A stretch of DNA of 7,737 bases from Actinomycetota bacterium (lineage in GTDB: Bacteria > Actinomycetota > Acidimicrobiia > Acidimicrobiales > Acidimicrobiaceae): NCBI GenBank assembly GCA_027318945.1, contig DAHVOF010000258.1, positions 1 to 7,737 of the forward strand. Reading direction: 5' to 3'. A model generated the notes under the pieces. The model ran no database searches. It had not been told where the DNA came from and saw only the letters and a program-made list of their open reading frames with translations. Of this stretch, positions 1-6,647 are shown in pieces. The translations under genes and the position numbers were made by a program. Each line of letters opens with the position of its first letter. Within the stretch, counting starts at the first letter, position 1.

Positions 1-560
1 ATCGCGTTCTTTCCCATCCATGGCCTTGCGGTATGAGCCCTCGTCCCTCTGACCTCTACCCTAACCCTCATCGTTCCCTGGCAACCGGCCTCTATGTGGG
101 CTGCCGTCGGTTCCATGAGCACTGCGACGTCGGCACGAAGCACTTCCGGCATATTGCGCTCAATCTCGAGTAATCCACTGAACTCCGAAGCGACTTCTTC
201 GCACGCGTAGAAAATAAACGTGACGCCAAAGGCAAAATTTCTTGCCTCCTCGGCAAGACCGAGCATCACGGCTAAGCCACCCTTCATATCCGCGCTGCCC
301 AAACCATAGATACGGCCGTCGCGAAGTTGCGAGAGCTCATTTCCATCCGGGGGAACTGTGTCCATGTGACCAGCAACGATAACGGTCCGCGACCGTTCTG
401 GTCCTACTCTTGCAACCACGTTGTTTCCAAATCGCGATATACCTACCCCAGGCACCGCTGAAAGATGCTCAACGACAAAATCCGCCAATGCTGCTTCGCT
501 GTGGGACACAGAGGGTATGTCTACCATGGCCCGACACAGTCCGGCTAAATCATCGCGCAT
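1..560 (-). CDS. dapE: Succinyl-diaminopimelate desuccinylase (3' end outside window)
   Basis: This is an M20-family metallopeptidase-like enzyme. It removes succinate from N-succinyl-L,L-diaminopimelate to give L,L-DAP, the substrate of DapF, in the cytoplasm. I translated it by hand from 560 down to the window edge, giving about 186 codons without a stop. Visible motifs in order are AGHMDTVPP (metal ligand His65, Asp67), GSADMKGG (bridging Asp91), ACEEV (Glu121 general base, Glu122 ligand), LMEPT (Glu150 ligand), then GCQGTMRVRVEVRGTRAHTARPWMG, which begins the dimerisation domain. The last metal-ligand His would lie beyond the window. The ATG at 560-558 was chosen because an AAGGAAGG Shine-Dalgarno sits 7 nt upstream and the only in-frame codons before it run back to the dapD stop. 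It follows dapD by 36 nt on the same strand, so co-transcription is likely. Lid-domain wording resembles actinobacterial DapE. The family call is firm; substrate assignment also rests on the dap neighbours. Confidence 0.95.
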   Translation of the reverse strand, partial: MRDDLAGLCRAMVDIPSVSHSEAALADFVVEHLSAVPGVGISRFGNNVVARVGPERSRTVIVAGHMDTVPPDGNELSQLRDGRIYGLGSADMKGGLAVMLGLAEEARNFAFGVTFIFYACEEVASEFSGLLEIERNMPEVLRADVAVLMEPTAAHIEAGCQGTMRVRVEVRGTRAHTARPWMGKNA

Positions 561-567
561 GCGTTGG

Positions 568-575
568 CCTTCCTT
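568..575 (-). promoter_or_regulatory. Ribosome binding site of dapE
   Basis: AAGGAAGG on the minus strand lies 7 nt before the ATG at 560. It is the clearest Shine-Dalgarno at the left end. It decides the dapE start and suggests independent initiation despite the nearby dapD stop. Confidence 0.7.
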
Positions 576-596
576 GCCATGGTTTCCCCCGGCAGA

Positions 597-1424
597 TCAC
601 GTGGCGACACCATGGTCCCTGAGCAGTTCGTTCAAACCTGCCTTGTCATGCCTTTCACCCTCGGTAAGATGTTTTATCAATAATACGCAAGGAAGGCCGA
701 ACTCTCCACCCGCAAATCTCCTGGGTCTCGTCGCGCTAATTGCTACTGACCAGGGAGGAATACGTCCTCTGGATATCTCTTTCCCGTCGTCTGCATCTAT
801 GACAGGTATAGAAGGGTTCAAAATGACACCGGCCGCCACGACGGCACCTTCCCCAACACGTGCTCCTTCAGTGATCATCGCCCTTGAACCTATGAATGCC
901 TCGTCCTCGATTACTACTGGTGACGCTTGAACCGGCTCAAGTACACCACCGATTCCCACCCCGCCCGATAAATGCACCCGTCGTCCAATCTGCGCGCACG
1001 ATCCTACAGTCGCCCAGGTATCCACCATCGTGCCGCTACCCACTCGGGCGCCTATATTCACGTAACTAGGCATAAGCGTGACCCCGGCCTCTAAATAGGA
1101 TCCCCATCTTGCCGAAGCACCAGGCACAACTCGAACCCCATTCGATGCAAAACCTTTCTTTAGAGGCACTCGGTCAGCGAATTCAAAGGGCGACAGCTCG
1201 ATTGTCCGCATATCGGAAAACCGAAAAAGCATCAGAATCGCATGCTTAAGCCATTCGTTGACGACAACTTCGTCGGTCGACGAATCGATCTCTGCTACCC
1301 GTGCTTTCCCTGTATCCAGAAGGTCGATTACATCTCGAATTAGTCGTCGAGCTCCGAGATCAGATGGATCGACCTCACTCCTCCGCTGCCACAACTCTTC
1401 GATTTGCATTTCCAAATCGGACAT
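597..1424 (-). CDS. dapD: Tetrahydrodipicolinate N-succinyltransferase, E. coli-like type
   Basis: Transfers succinyl from succinyl-CoA to tetrahydrodipicolinate, the entry step of the succinylase route to meso-DAP and lysine. From the ATG at 1424 it is 275 aa, close to E. coli DapD (about 274). An alpha-helical N-terminal domain (about 1-95, with NEWLKHAILMLFR) precedes a left-handed beta-helix of hexapeptide repeats (about 96-230). The most conserved stretch is LMPSYVNIGA...GTMVDTWATVGSCAQIG..VHLSGGVGIGGVLEP (118-164). Asp135 in MVDTW and Glu186 in MITEG match the catalytic pair known in the family. The protein ends in GLNELLRD, as in proteobacterial DapD. An upstream in-frame TTG at 1442 would add six residues but lies inside dapC; the ATG sharing one base with the dapC stop (TGATG), with GAAAGG 5 nt upstream, is preferred. 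Unlike mycobacterial-type DapD, which is longer and only distantly alike, this one aligns along its whole length with the E. coli type. Confidence 0.96.
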   Translation of the reverse strand: MSDLEMQIEELWQRRSEVDPSDLGARRLIRDVIDLLDTGKARVAEIDSSTDEVVVNEWLKHAILMLFRFSDMRTIELSPFEFADRVPLKKGFASNGVRVVPGASARWGSYLEAGVTLMPSYVNIGARVGSGTMVDTWATVGSCAQIGRRVHLSGGVGIGGVLEPVQASPVVIEDEAFIGSRAMITEGARVGEGAVVAAGVILNPSIPVIDADDGKEISRGRIPPWSVAISATRPRRFAGGEFGLPCVLLIKHLTEGERHDKAGLNELLRDHGVAT

Positions 1425-1435
1425 CAGAACCTTTC
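1422..1435 (-). promoter_or_regulatory. TGATG coupling junction and ribosome binding site of dapD
   Basis: The dapC stop TGA (1426-1424) and the dapD start ATG (1424-1422) share one base. GAAAGG at 1435-1430 lies 5 nt before the ATG, inside the last dapC codons. This is a classic arrangement for translational coupling, and it decides the dapD start. Confidence 0.75.
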
Positions 1436-2557
1436 TTTCCAACCCGCCCTTTGTGCGACCAACTCCAGCTTGCTCATATCGGCCACCATCGCTAACCGCA
1501 CATAATTCTTTGACCCATCACCGTAAAATTCACCGGGAGACACGAGAATTCCAAGCTTCCTAGCCAGCTCCCCAGCCAACTCAAATCCGTCTTCAGAGCC
1601 CGACCTGAACCAAAGGTAAAATCCTCCCCTCGGAGGTGAAACCTCGTAGCCCAACCACCTAAACAGATCAACCATGAACAACAACCTCTCATAGTAAACG
1701 TGGCGTTGAAGCTGGACATGAGTGTCGTCGCCAAAAGCTATTGAAGCGGCATGCTGCATGGGCCCCGGAATCATCATGCCTGAATGCTTACGCACTAGGG
1801 CCAGGTAATCTACCAGCGAAGCGTCACCCGCGTAAAACCCTACCCGTAGCCCGGCTAGATTTGACCGCTTGGACAGTGAATGGACGGCCACGACATTGTC
1901 CGTCCCGTACTTTAAAATGGAATCCGGGTCACGAGACCACGTAAATTCCGAGTAGCACTCGTCCGAAAATACCGGCACACGGCTATCTCCCGCAAATTCA
2001 CAAAGCTCGCGGAGGTCGTCAAGCTCGCCAGTTGGATTGGAGGGAGAGTTGGACCATAGCATCACGGCTCGTCCGAGATCATCTTCGGAGATCGAATCAA
2101 GGCATAGTTTCCCGTCATCATCGATCGGCACCGGGACAGCCCTGCAACCAGCAAGTTCGGCGCCAAAGGCATAAGTAGGATAGGACACTGCCGGATAAAG
2201 CACTGTGTCTTTGGACGGGTTGCGCAACTTAAGATACCAGGGTGTGCTGGCAACGAACTCCTTAGTGCCCAAGCAGCTTGCAATGCCCGACATCGGTATG
2301 TCCACACCGAACCGGCGCGCCATCCAGTCCTTCATCGCAGATCTTAGTTCCGCAGAACCAACAGACGCTGGATAGCCTCGTTCTGCCTCTGAGGTGGAAA
2401 GCGCGTCGACGACCTCTTTTATCGGCGGATCGATTGGCGTGCCCACGCTCAAATCGACCATGCCTCCCGAATGTTCCTTAGCCAGCTCGGCGATAGCGTC
2501 CAACCGGTCGTAAGGGTATGGAGGTGGAGAAAATCCTGTAGAAACCTCAGATGACAA
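1424..2557 (-). CDS. dapC: N-succinyldiaminopimelate aminotransferase (class I/II PLP enzyme)
   Basis: Transaminates N-succinyl-2-amino-6-ketopimelate with glutamate to N-succinyl-L,L-DAP, between DapD and DapE. It is a 377-aa fold-type I aminotransferase: N-terminal arm with DLSVGTPIDPP (35-45), GYPASVGSAELR (61-72), NSPSNPTGE (170-178, PLP-contacting Asn174), SDECYSEF (198-205, Asp199 and Tyr202), SLSKRSNLAGLRVGF (227-241, Schiff-base Lys230 and Arg238), and VRLAM with Arg354 as the likely substrate-carboxylate ligand. The start is TTG at 2557: an in-frame TAG at 2578-2576 closes the frame upstream, there is no ATG near the expected N-terminus, and GGAG lies 10 nt before it. It overlaps dapD by one base (TGATG). 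The family is certain. The DapC role rather than another aminotransferase rests on the DLS-GTP signature of actinobacterial DapC and on sitting directly before dapD and dapE. Confidence 0.9.
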   Translation of the reverse strand: MSSEVSTGFSPPPYPYDRLDAIAELAKEHSGGMVDLSVGTPIDPPIKEVVDALSTSEAERGYPASVGSAELRSAMKDWMARRFGVDIPMSGIASCLGTKEFVASTPWYLKLRNPSKDTVLYPAVSYPTYAFGAELAGCRAVPVPIDDDGKLCLDSISEDDLGRAVMLWSNSPSNPTGELDDLRELCEFAGDSRVPVFSDECYSEFTWSRDPDSILKYGTDNVVAVHSLSKRSNLAGLRVGFYAGDASLVDYLALVRKHSGMMIPGPMQHAASIAFGDDTHVQLQRHVYYERLLFMVDLFRWLGYEVSPPRGGFYLWFRSGSEDGFELAGELARKLGILVSPGEFYGDGSKNYVRLAMVADMSKLELVAQRAGWKERF

Positions 2558-2682
2558 CCTGTAACTTCTCCAGTGCTAGGCCCAATCTTGCAAATTATCA
2601 GCTCAAGCCGACCAGATGATATCAATGCGAAGGCCGAACAATGCCGCCATACCAGCTTAAACCAATGGAGTGCGCTCTCGGG
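2558..2682 (-). other. hflX-dapC spacer, possible promoter region
   Basis: This is the only sizeable break within the miaA-dapE run. No ORF is visible. On the minus strand GATAAT (2599-2594) matches a -10 box at five of six positions, and TTGATA (2625-2620) resembles a -35 box, but the gap between them is 20 nt, longer than usual, so the pair is weak. I see no stem-loop with a T run that would end the hflX transcript. The spacer may carry a separate promoter for dapCDE or may simply be untranslated operon sequence. Confidence 0.25.
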
Positions 2683-3951
2683 CTAACCAGTTGACTGATA
2701 TTCACGAAAGACCCCGAGACTTGGTCCTTCGAGACGCGCTTTGACCCTAAAACCTTCTTCTGATTCGCGCTGGAAGATCACTTCGCCCTCGCGATGTAGC
2801 ATCGCGAGCAGATCGCCGCGATCATAGGGGATCGTCAAGTCCAAGACACTCGCCTGCGCCCGAAGACGCGCTGAAATCGACTCGAGCAGAGAATGCAGCC
2901 CCTCACGCTCAGTTGCGGACACAAAAACCGCATCAGGATACCGCAGCTCAAGCTCAGCCAGCTCGGGGTCGTCCAGGCGATCTATCTTGTTGAAGACAAC
3001 AAGCTCATCCACAGTCCCGGCACCTATTTCCTCCAATACCGCGTGAACCGCCTGCATCCTGCCCTCGATATCGGAGCCAGAACAGTCCACCACGTGACAG
3101 AGAAGGTCTGACTCGGCCACCACCTCGAGAGTAGAGCGAAAAGCCTCCACAAGCTGATGGGGAAGCTTCTTGACAAATCCGACAGTATCCGAACAAAGTA
3201 TTGGCTCACCTCCTGGTAACTCCAGCCGCCGTGTTCTGGGGTCCAGTGTGGCGAATAGCTTATTTGCCACGTGTACATCTGCGTTTGTGAGCGCATTCAA
3301 AAGCGTCGACTTTCCCGAATTCGTGTATCCGACAAGCGAGACAGCAGCTAGGCGTGATTTGACTCTGGCCTTTCTCTGCAATTTCCTCGTAGCCGAAAGC
3401 TCCCTCAGATCAGCCCTCAATTTTGCAACACGCGCAAGAAGCCGTCGCCTATCCTCCTCCAATTTTGTCTCGCCAGGACCTCTGGTGCCAATTCTGCCCA
3501 CCTGTTGCGACAGGGACTTGCCCCTCCCGCGCAGCCTAGGCAGCCTGTAAGTCAACAAAGCCAGTTCTACCTGGGTCCTTCCTTCCAAGGTTGAAGCATT
3601 CTGCGCAAAAATATCCAGTATTACTGCGGTTCGGTCTATCGCAGTACGGCCGAGAATCTTCTCCAGATTTCGCTGTTGGGCTGGAGTAAGCTCGTCGTCA
3701 AACACTACAGTGTCGACATCAAGCGCCTCAGAAAGAGAGTGGATCTCCTCGGCCTTGCCTTTTCCGACGTACGTGGCGGCATCGGGATCATTCCTTCGTT
3801 GAATTACTCGTCCAACTACTTCCGCACCTGCAGTGTCCACAAGGAGCGCGAGCTCCTCCAAGGAATCTTCTACCTGAGCCATCCGCGCTGCCTGGAAGAC
3901 GACGCCGACAAGAATGATCTTTTCCTTGAAAGAGCGATCAATTAGACTCAC
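2683..3951 (-). CDS. hflX: Ribosome-associated GTPase HflX
   Basis: HflX is a translational GTPase-family protein that binds the 50S subunit and splits stalled or stressed ribosomes. The 422-aa product shows the whole family layout. The N-terminal HflX domain (about 10-200) contains TYVGKGKAEEI (60-70), FDDELTPAQQRNLE and GPGETKLEEDRR (158-169), followed by a basic coiled linker. The G domain has G1 GYTNSGKST (208-216), FATLDPRTR in the switch I region (233-241), G3 DTVGF (255-259), G4 NKID (321-324) and G5 SAT (345-347). A short C-terminal region ends near 422. The start is GTG at 3951, which overlaps the dapF stop as GTGA. No good Shine-Dalgarno precedes it, so re-initiation after dapF is likely. 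It lies directly after dapF, as in many actinobacteria. All nucleotide-binding motifs look intact. Confidence 0.97.
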   Translation of the reverse strand: MSLIDRSFKEKIILVGVVFQAARMAQVEDSLEELALLVDTAGAEVVGRVIQRRNDPDAATYVGKGKAEEIHSLSEALDVDTVVFDDELTPAQQRNLEKILGRTAIDRTAVILDIFAQNASTLEGRTQVELALLTYRLPRLRGRGKSLSQQVGRIGTRGPGETKLEEDRRRLLARVAKLRADLRELSATRKLQRKARVKSRLAAVSLVGYTNSGKSTLLNALTNADVHVANKLFATLDPRTRRLELPGGEPILCSDTVGFVKKLPHQLVEAFRSTLEVVAESDLLCHVVDCSGSDIEGRMQAVHAVLEEIGAGTVDELVVFNKIDRLDDPELAELELRYPDAVFVSATEREGLHSLLESISARLRAQASVLDLTIPYDRGDLLAMLHREGEVIFQRESEEGFRVKARLEGPSLGVFREYQSTG

Positions 3952-4808
3952 TTGAAAAGCGCCGCCATAGCTTGGAGCTGTTCAAACGTGATGACAACTT
4001 CGCAAATCTTCTGTGCCGGCCCAATTAGGTAGCACTGGCGCTCGGTTATCCGAACCGTCAGATCGCCCCCCGGATTGTGCACCAACACGGTATCGCCCAC
4101 AAATCCCATCGTATTCGCCACATATGAGCTGGCTGTGCTACCTGTACCGCACGCCTGTGTGACGCCAGCCCCCCTTTCCCACACGCGAAGCGCCATCTCC
4201 CGTCCATCATCAGAAGGAATAACCCATTCAACGTTCATGCCTCCCAAAAACTCCGACTCTATCGCTGGACCAAGCGCTGCGACGTCAAGATGCCTGAAAG
4301 TCTCCATCGGCATGTTCACTTTAGGGAAAAGCACCAGGTGGGGATTACCGATGTCGACTCTCACTGTGGTATAGAGGATGCCGCCCAAAAGCCTCTCTTG
4401 CGATTCGCCCACTTTAGGCAACCCCATTCCTACCGAAATAACAGCCACGGTTTCGCCAAATGGAGGATGCGTTTCAATCTCAATAACGCCTGCGTCAGTG
4501 TCGATGGAAAACGGTCCGCGCGGCGCGACGCCAGAATCGATCAATGCCTGAGCCAAACATCTGACACCGTTGCCGCTCATTTCCGCGCGGGAGGAGTCCG
4601 AATTATAGAGCGTCATTCGGGCTACGGAAGGTGAGTCGGCCGAGGATGCAGTCACATGGAGAATACCGTCGGCACCTACCCCAACACGCCTGTCTAGAAG
4701 CCCGATAATCTCGGAACTAGAAAGGGATACCACACCAGTCATATCCATAAGGACTAGAAAATCATTTCCAAGCCCATGATGCTTAGTTAGCAGAAGCTCT
4801 TTTGGCAA
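3948..4808 (-). CDS. dapF: Diaminopimelate epimerase with Ser at the first catalytic Cys position
   Basis: Cofactor-free epimerase that converts L,L-DAP to meso-DAP for lysine and peptidoglycan. The 286-aa product has two similar halves. The N-terminal half has TKHHGLGNDFLV (8-19), RRVGVGADGIL (40-50) and NSDSSRAEMSGNGVRC (69-84). The C-terminal half has DIGNPHLV (152-159), the substrate-contacting ERGAG (211-215) and QACGTGST (218-225) with Cys220. Known family members use two Cys as acid and base. The second is present, but the first (normally in a CGN motif) is Ser78, codon AGC at 4577-4575; the usual DGS before it is also DSS. I checked both against the bases. The start is TTG at 4808: an in-frame TGA at 4820-4818 leaves almost no alternative, and it lies 5 nt after the miaA stop, so coupling is likely. 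The stop overlaps hflX. DapF identity is secure from overall sequence and context; activity with the Ser/Cys pair is untested. Confidence 0.93.
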   Translation of the reverse strand: MPKELLLTKHHGLGNDFLVLMDMTGVVSLSSSEIIGLLDRRVGVGADGILHVTASSADSPSVARMTLYNSDSSRAEMSGNGVRCLAQALIDSGVAPRGPFSIDTDAGVIEIETHPPFGETVAVISVGMGLPKVGESQERLLGGILYTTVRVDIGNPHLVLFPKVNMPMETFRHLDVAALGPAIESEFLGGMNVEWVIPSDDGREMALRVWERGAGVTQACGTGSTASSYVANTMGFVGDTVLVHNPGGDLTVRITERQCYLIGPAQKICEVVITFEQLQAMAALFK

Positions 4809-4813
4809 TGCTG

Positions 4814-5785
4814 TCAGTCACTTTCCATTCTCGTTTTCATCGGCGATCCTTGGAAGCTCGACAATATCGAAACTAGTTCCATTTTTGCCATTTCGGGAGA
4901 CGTAAACCAAGCTATTCTTTGATCGCGCCTAAACCATGCAATTTGCCGCCTTGCAAAGCGCCGCGTTCGAACCAGAATTGCCTGCCGGGCCTCTTCGAGT
5001 GTGCAGGACCCCCGCACGTATTCAAGAAGTTCTCTGTACCCCAGCGCCTGGCTTGCAGTTCGTGACATGCCTCGCGGATCTTCGGCAATTCTTTTCACCT
5101 CCTCGACCCAGCCCGAGTCCAAAGCCTGACCAAGTCTCACACCAATGCTTTCGTATAGTTCTCCGCGCGGCAGATCGATACCCACAGTACAAACCCCGTC
5201 GACCATCGTTGCAAAAAGACCGGGTCCATGAAGGGAAAATGGAATTCCAGAGCCAATAGTTACCTCGAGTGCGCGCACTATCCGCCTCGAGTTGTTTGGC
5301 TGCATTCTGGCTGCCCCATTTGGGTCGAGTTGAACCAGCTTCGCAAACAATTCGGCGACCCCCTCCTGCGAAGATGCAACCTCCTCCAGTGATGCGCGAA
5401 GCACGGGCCATCGTCCGGGAATCTGAAGCCCATCCACTAAAGCTTGGTAGTATAGACCGGTCCCGCCAACGAGCAGAGCTACTCCTCCCCGATTTGAAAT
5501 TCCTTCTAGTACCATGCGGGCGTCATGCTGAAACTGGGAAACTGAATACTCCTCCCAGGGATCCACAGTGTTTAACATGTGGTATCTAACACCGTTCAAG
5601 TCCGCAAGAGACGGCTTTGCCGTGCCCACATCCATGGATCGATATACGGTCATTGAGTCGATGCTGACGAGCTCGAGCCTCTCAAACTTGCGGGCAAGTT
5701 CGATAGCGATCCTCGTCTTTCCACACGCCGTCGGCCCCACCAACGCCAATATCGGGCGGCCAGCCACAGCATCTTCAGGCGGCAT
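4814..5785 (-). CDS. miaA: tRNA dimethylallyltransferase MiaA
   Basis: Transfers the dimethylallyl group from DMAPP to N6 of A37 in tRNAs reading UNN codons, making i6A, the substrate of MiaB. From the ATG at 5785 it is 323 aa, near the family norm of about 300-320. Visible are the P-loop GPTACGKT (17-24), DSMTVYR (43-49, catalytic Asp43), VGTAKPS, GGTGLYYQAL (from 107), NSRRIVRALEV (165-175), SQALGYRELLEY (from 245) and the C-terminal RQIAWFRRD (280-288) that contacts tRNA. The frame stays open to a GTG at 5818 with two further ATGs, but only the ATG at 5785 has a strong Shine-Dalgarno (AGGGAGGG, 4 nt gap), so it is preferred. dapF follows after 5 nt. The role pairs naturally with miaB upstream, although about 900 nt separate them. 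Confidence 0.96.
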   Translation of the reverse strand: MPPEDAVAGRPILALVGPTACGKTRIAIELARKFERLELVSIDSMTVYRSMDVGTAKPSLADLNGVRYHMLNTVDPWEEYSVSQFQHDARMVLEGISNRGGVALLVGGTGLYYQALVDGLQIPGRWPVLRASLEEVASSQEGVAELFAKLVQLDPNGAARMQPNNSRRIVRALEVTIGSGIPFSLHGPGLFATMVDGVCTVGIDLPRGELYESIGVRLGQALDSGWVEEVKRIAEDPRGMSRTASQALGYRELLEYVRGSCTLEEARQAILVRTRRFARRQIAWFRRDQRIAWFTSPEMAKMELVSILSSFQGSPMKTRMESD

Positions 5786-5789
5786 TTTG

Positions 5790-5797
5790 CCCTCCCT
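5790..5797 (-). promoter_or_regulatory. Ribosome binding site of miaA
   Basis: AGGGAGGG on the minus strand lies just before the ATG at 5785. It is among the strongest Shine-Dalgarno matches in the window, and it argues against the longer GTG start at 5818, which would place it inside the coding region. Confidence 0.65.
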
Positions 5798-5851
5798 CAT
5801 CCGCACCATTGTCGCCACCGAAATCTGGTCCGAAAGAACTGGGGTGCCAAA

Positions 5852-6007
5852 TCATGCCGACCCAACCAGCGCTGCATGCGCAATGACTTCGCGCCGACGA
5901 GAATCCATTTTGTAGTCGGGGACGCGTCGGAAACTTAGAGAGCATAAGAGAGACGAGATCACGGGTATGAAAGCACTGTGCGCCCAACGGACCATGAAAT
6001 CAACCAT
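5852..6007 (-). CDS. Short hypothetical ORF (51 aa), doubtful
   Basis: ATG at 6007 and TGA at 5854-5852, in the same frame as miaA and ending 66 nt before its chosen start. The product begins MVDFMVRWAHSAFIPVISS, with a hydrophobic middle (about 11-26) and a basic segment SFRRVPDYKMDSRRRE; it has no motif I know. The frame is open upstream for 17 further codons without a better start. Its ATG overlaps the stop of the preceding short ORF by 8 nt (ATGGTTGA). No convincing Shine-Dalgarno is seen. It may be a remnant of a larger gene, or chance. Confidence 0.15.
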   Translation of the reverse strand: MVDFMVRWAHSAFIPVISSLLCSLSFRRVPDYKMDSRRREVIAHAALVGSA

Positions 6008-6155
6008 CCTTGCTACGATCGTACCCGCCGAAAAATGGGCATCGACATATTTTGTTTACGGCATACCGGAACATTTCATACTCGTTGTCCACAAGCAGCT
6101 TCGCCGATTTGCAAGCAACATCTCTCACGTCGATACCATCACCAGCGTGCGTCAC
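6000..6155 (-). CDS. Short hypothetical ORF (51 aa), doubtful
   Basis: GTG at 6155 and TGA at 6002-6000. The product reads VTHAGDGIDVRDVACKS, then AKLLVDNEYEMFRYAVNKIC. The mixed charged and hydrophobic composition looks more protein-like than most chance ORFs, but I recognise no family. The GTG overlaps the stop of the upstream short ORF as GTGA, the same join seen between dapF and hflX. The frame is open upstream back to a TAA near 6201 (about RVESTFFEIARGR) without an ATG. No clear Shine-Dalgarno is seen. Confidence 0.2.
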   Translation of the reverse strand: MTHAGDGIDVRDVACKSAKLLVDNEYEMFRYAVNKICRCPFFGGYDRSKDG

Positions 6156-6328
6156 TCGCCCCCGAGCGATTTCGAAAAAGGTTGATTCAACCCGCCCCCT
6201 TTAGCGCAACACCCCCGATTCACCTCAGCCGGCACAAGACCGGGCTCTGGCCAATCTGCGATCCGTGCAGAAAGCTGAGAGATCCCCAAAATTTGCCACT
6301 GGCGCTGAAAAATTTCGATCGCTACCAT
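6152..6328 (-). CDS. Short hypothetical ORF (58 aa), doubtful
   Basis: ATG at 6328 and TGA at 6154-6152. It begins MVAIEIFQRQWQILGISQL and contains ADWPEPGLVPAEVNRG. The frame is open upstream for 31 further codons, to a TGA at 6424-6422; that part includes a hydrophobic NWLAIAAF segment directly before the ATG, so the ATG may not be the true beginning. I recognise no family, and no Shine-Dalgarno is apparent. It overlaps other open frames of similar length, so coding is unproven. Confidence 0.2.
   Translation of the reverse strand: MVAIEIFQRQWQILGISQLSARIADWPEPGLVPAEVNRGCCAKGGGLNQPFSKSLGGE
6175..6192 (-). repeat. Palindrome GGTTGAATCAACC followed by five T
   Basis: On the minus strand a perfect 6+1+6 inverted repeat (6192-6180) is followed directly by TTTTT (6179-6175). 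As RNA it would fold only as a 4-bp stem with a 5-nt loop, short for an intrinsic terminator. It could equally be a protein-binding palindrome. Function is unknown. Confidence 0.25.
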
Positions 6329-6647
6329 GAATGCGGCTATTGCTAGCCAATTCGGACTTCGAAAAAATACAGATCTTCTCTTCTCTATCAGCGACGAAAT
6401 TTTGGGATATAGTACTGCGCTTCAACAAATGGGTCCCAATGCCAGGCCAGTGGCCACGGATTTTGCAATGAACACGAAATCCATCCACATGCGCAGGTCG
6501 CATAGGAACAAACAATCACTTGCATGCAGAAAGAATCCGCAAGGACAAGTGAGTAGTCTGCCACGTCAATCCGATGCAACGCAGCGCGCCAACGTAAGTC
6601 ATGAACATCCAGGCAAACGTGTTCGGCTTTGAACGTACGCCCTTGTG

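Noticed and set aside
421..930. Plus-strand open frame of 169 codons
   Set aside because: It lies antisense to dapD and dapE, both certain from motifs, and its translation is rich in Ser, Pro and Thr without any motif. It is a shadow frame.
1424..1442. dapD start at TTG 1442
   Set aside because: The TGATG overlap with dapC and the well-placed GAAAGG support the ATG at 1424, and the resulting length matches E. coli DapD.
2558..2682. Intrinsic terminator after hflX
   Set aside because: No GC-rich stem followed by a T run is found; only scattered short complementary stretches and the palindrome TGATATCA.
3170..3550. Plus-strand open frame of 126 codons
   Set aside because: Antisense to the HflX G domain, whose motifs are intact; low-complexity translation with no family resemblance.
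5785..5818. Longer miaA start at GTG 5818
   Set aside because: It would put the strong AGGGAGGG ribosome site inside the gene and add 11 residues before the usual N-terminus. The ATG at 5785 fits better.
5852..6424. UGA read as Trp, which would lengthen several frames in the miaB-miaA gap
   Set aside because: miaB, miaA, dapF, dapC and dapD all end properly at TGA at the expected C-terminus, so UGA is a normal stop here.
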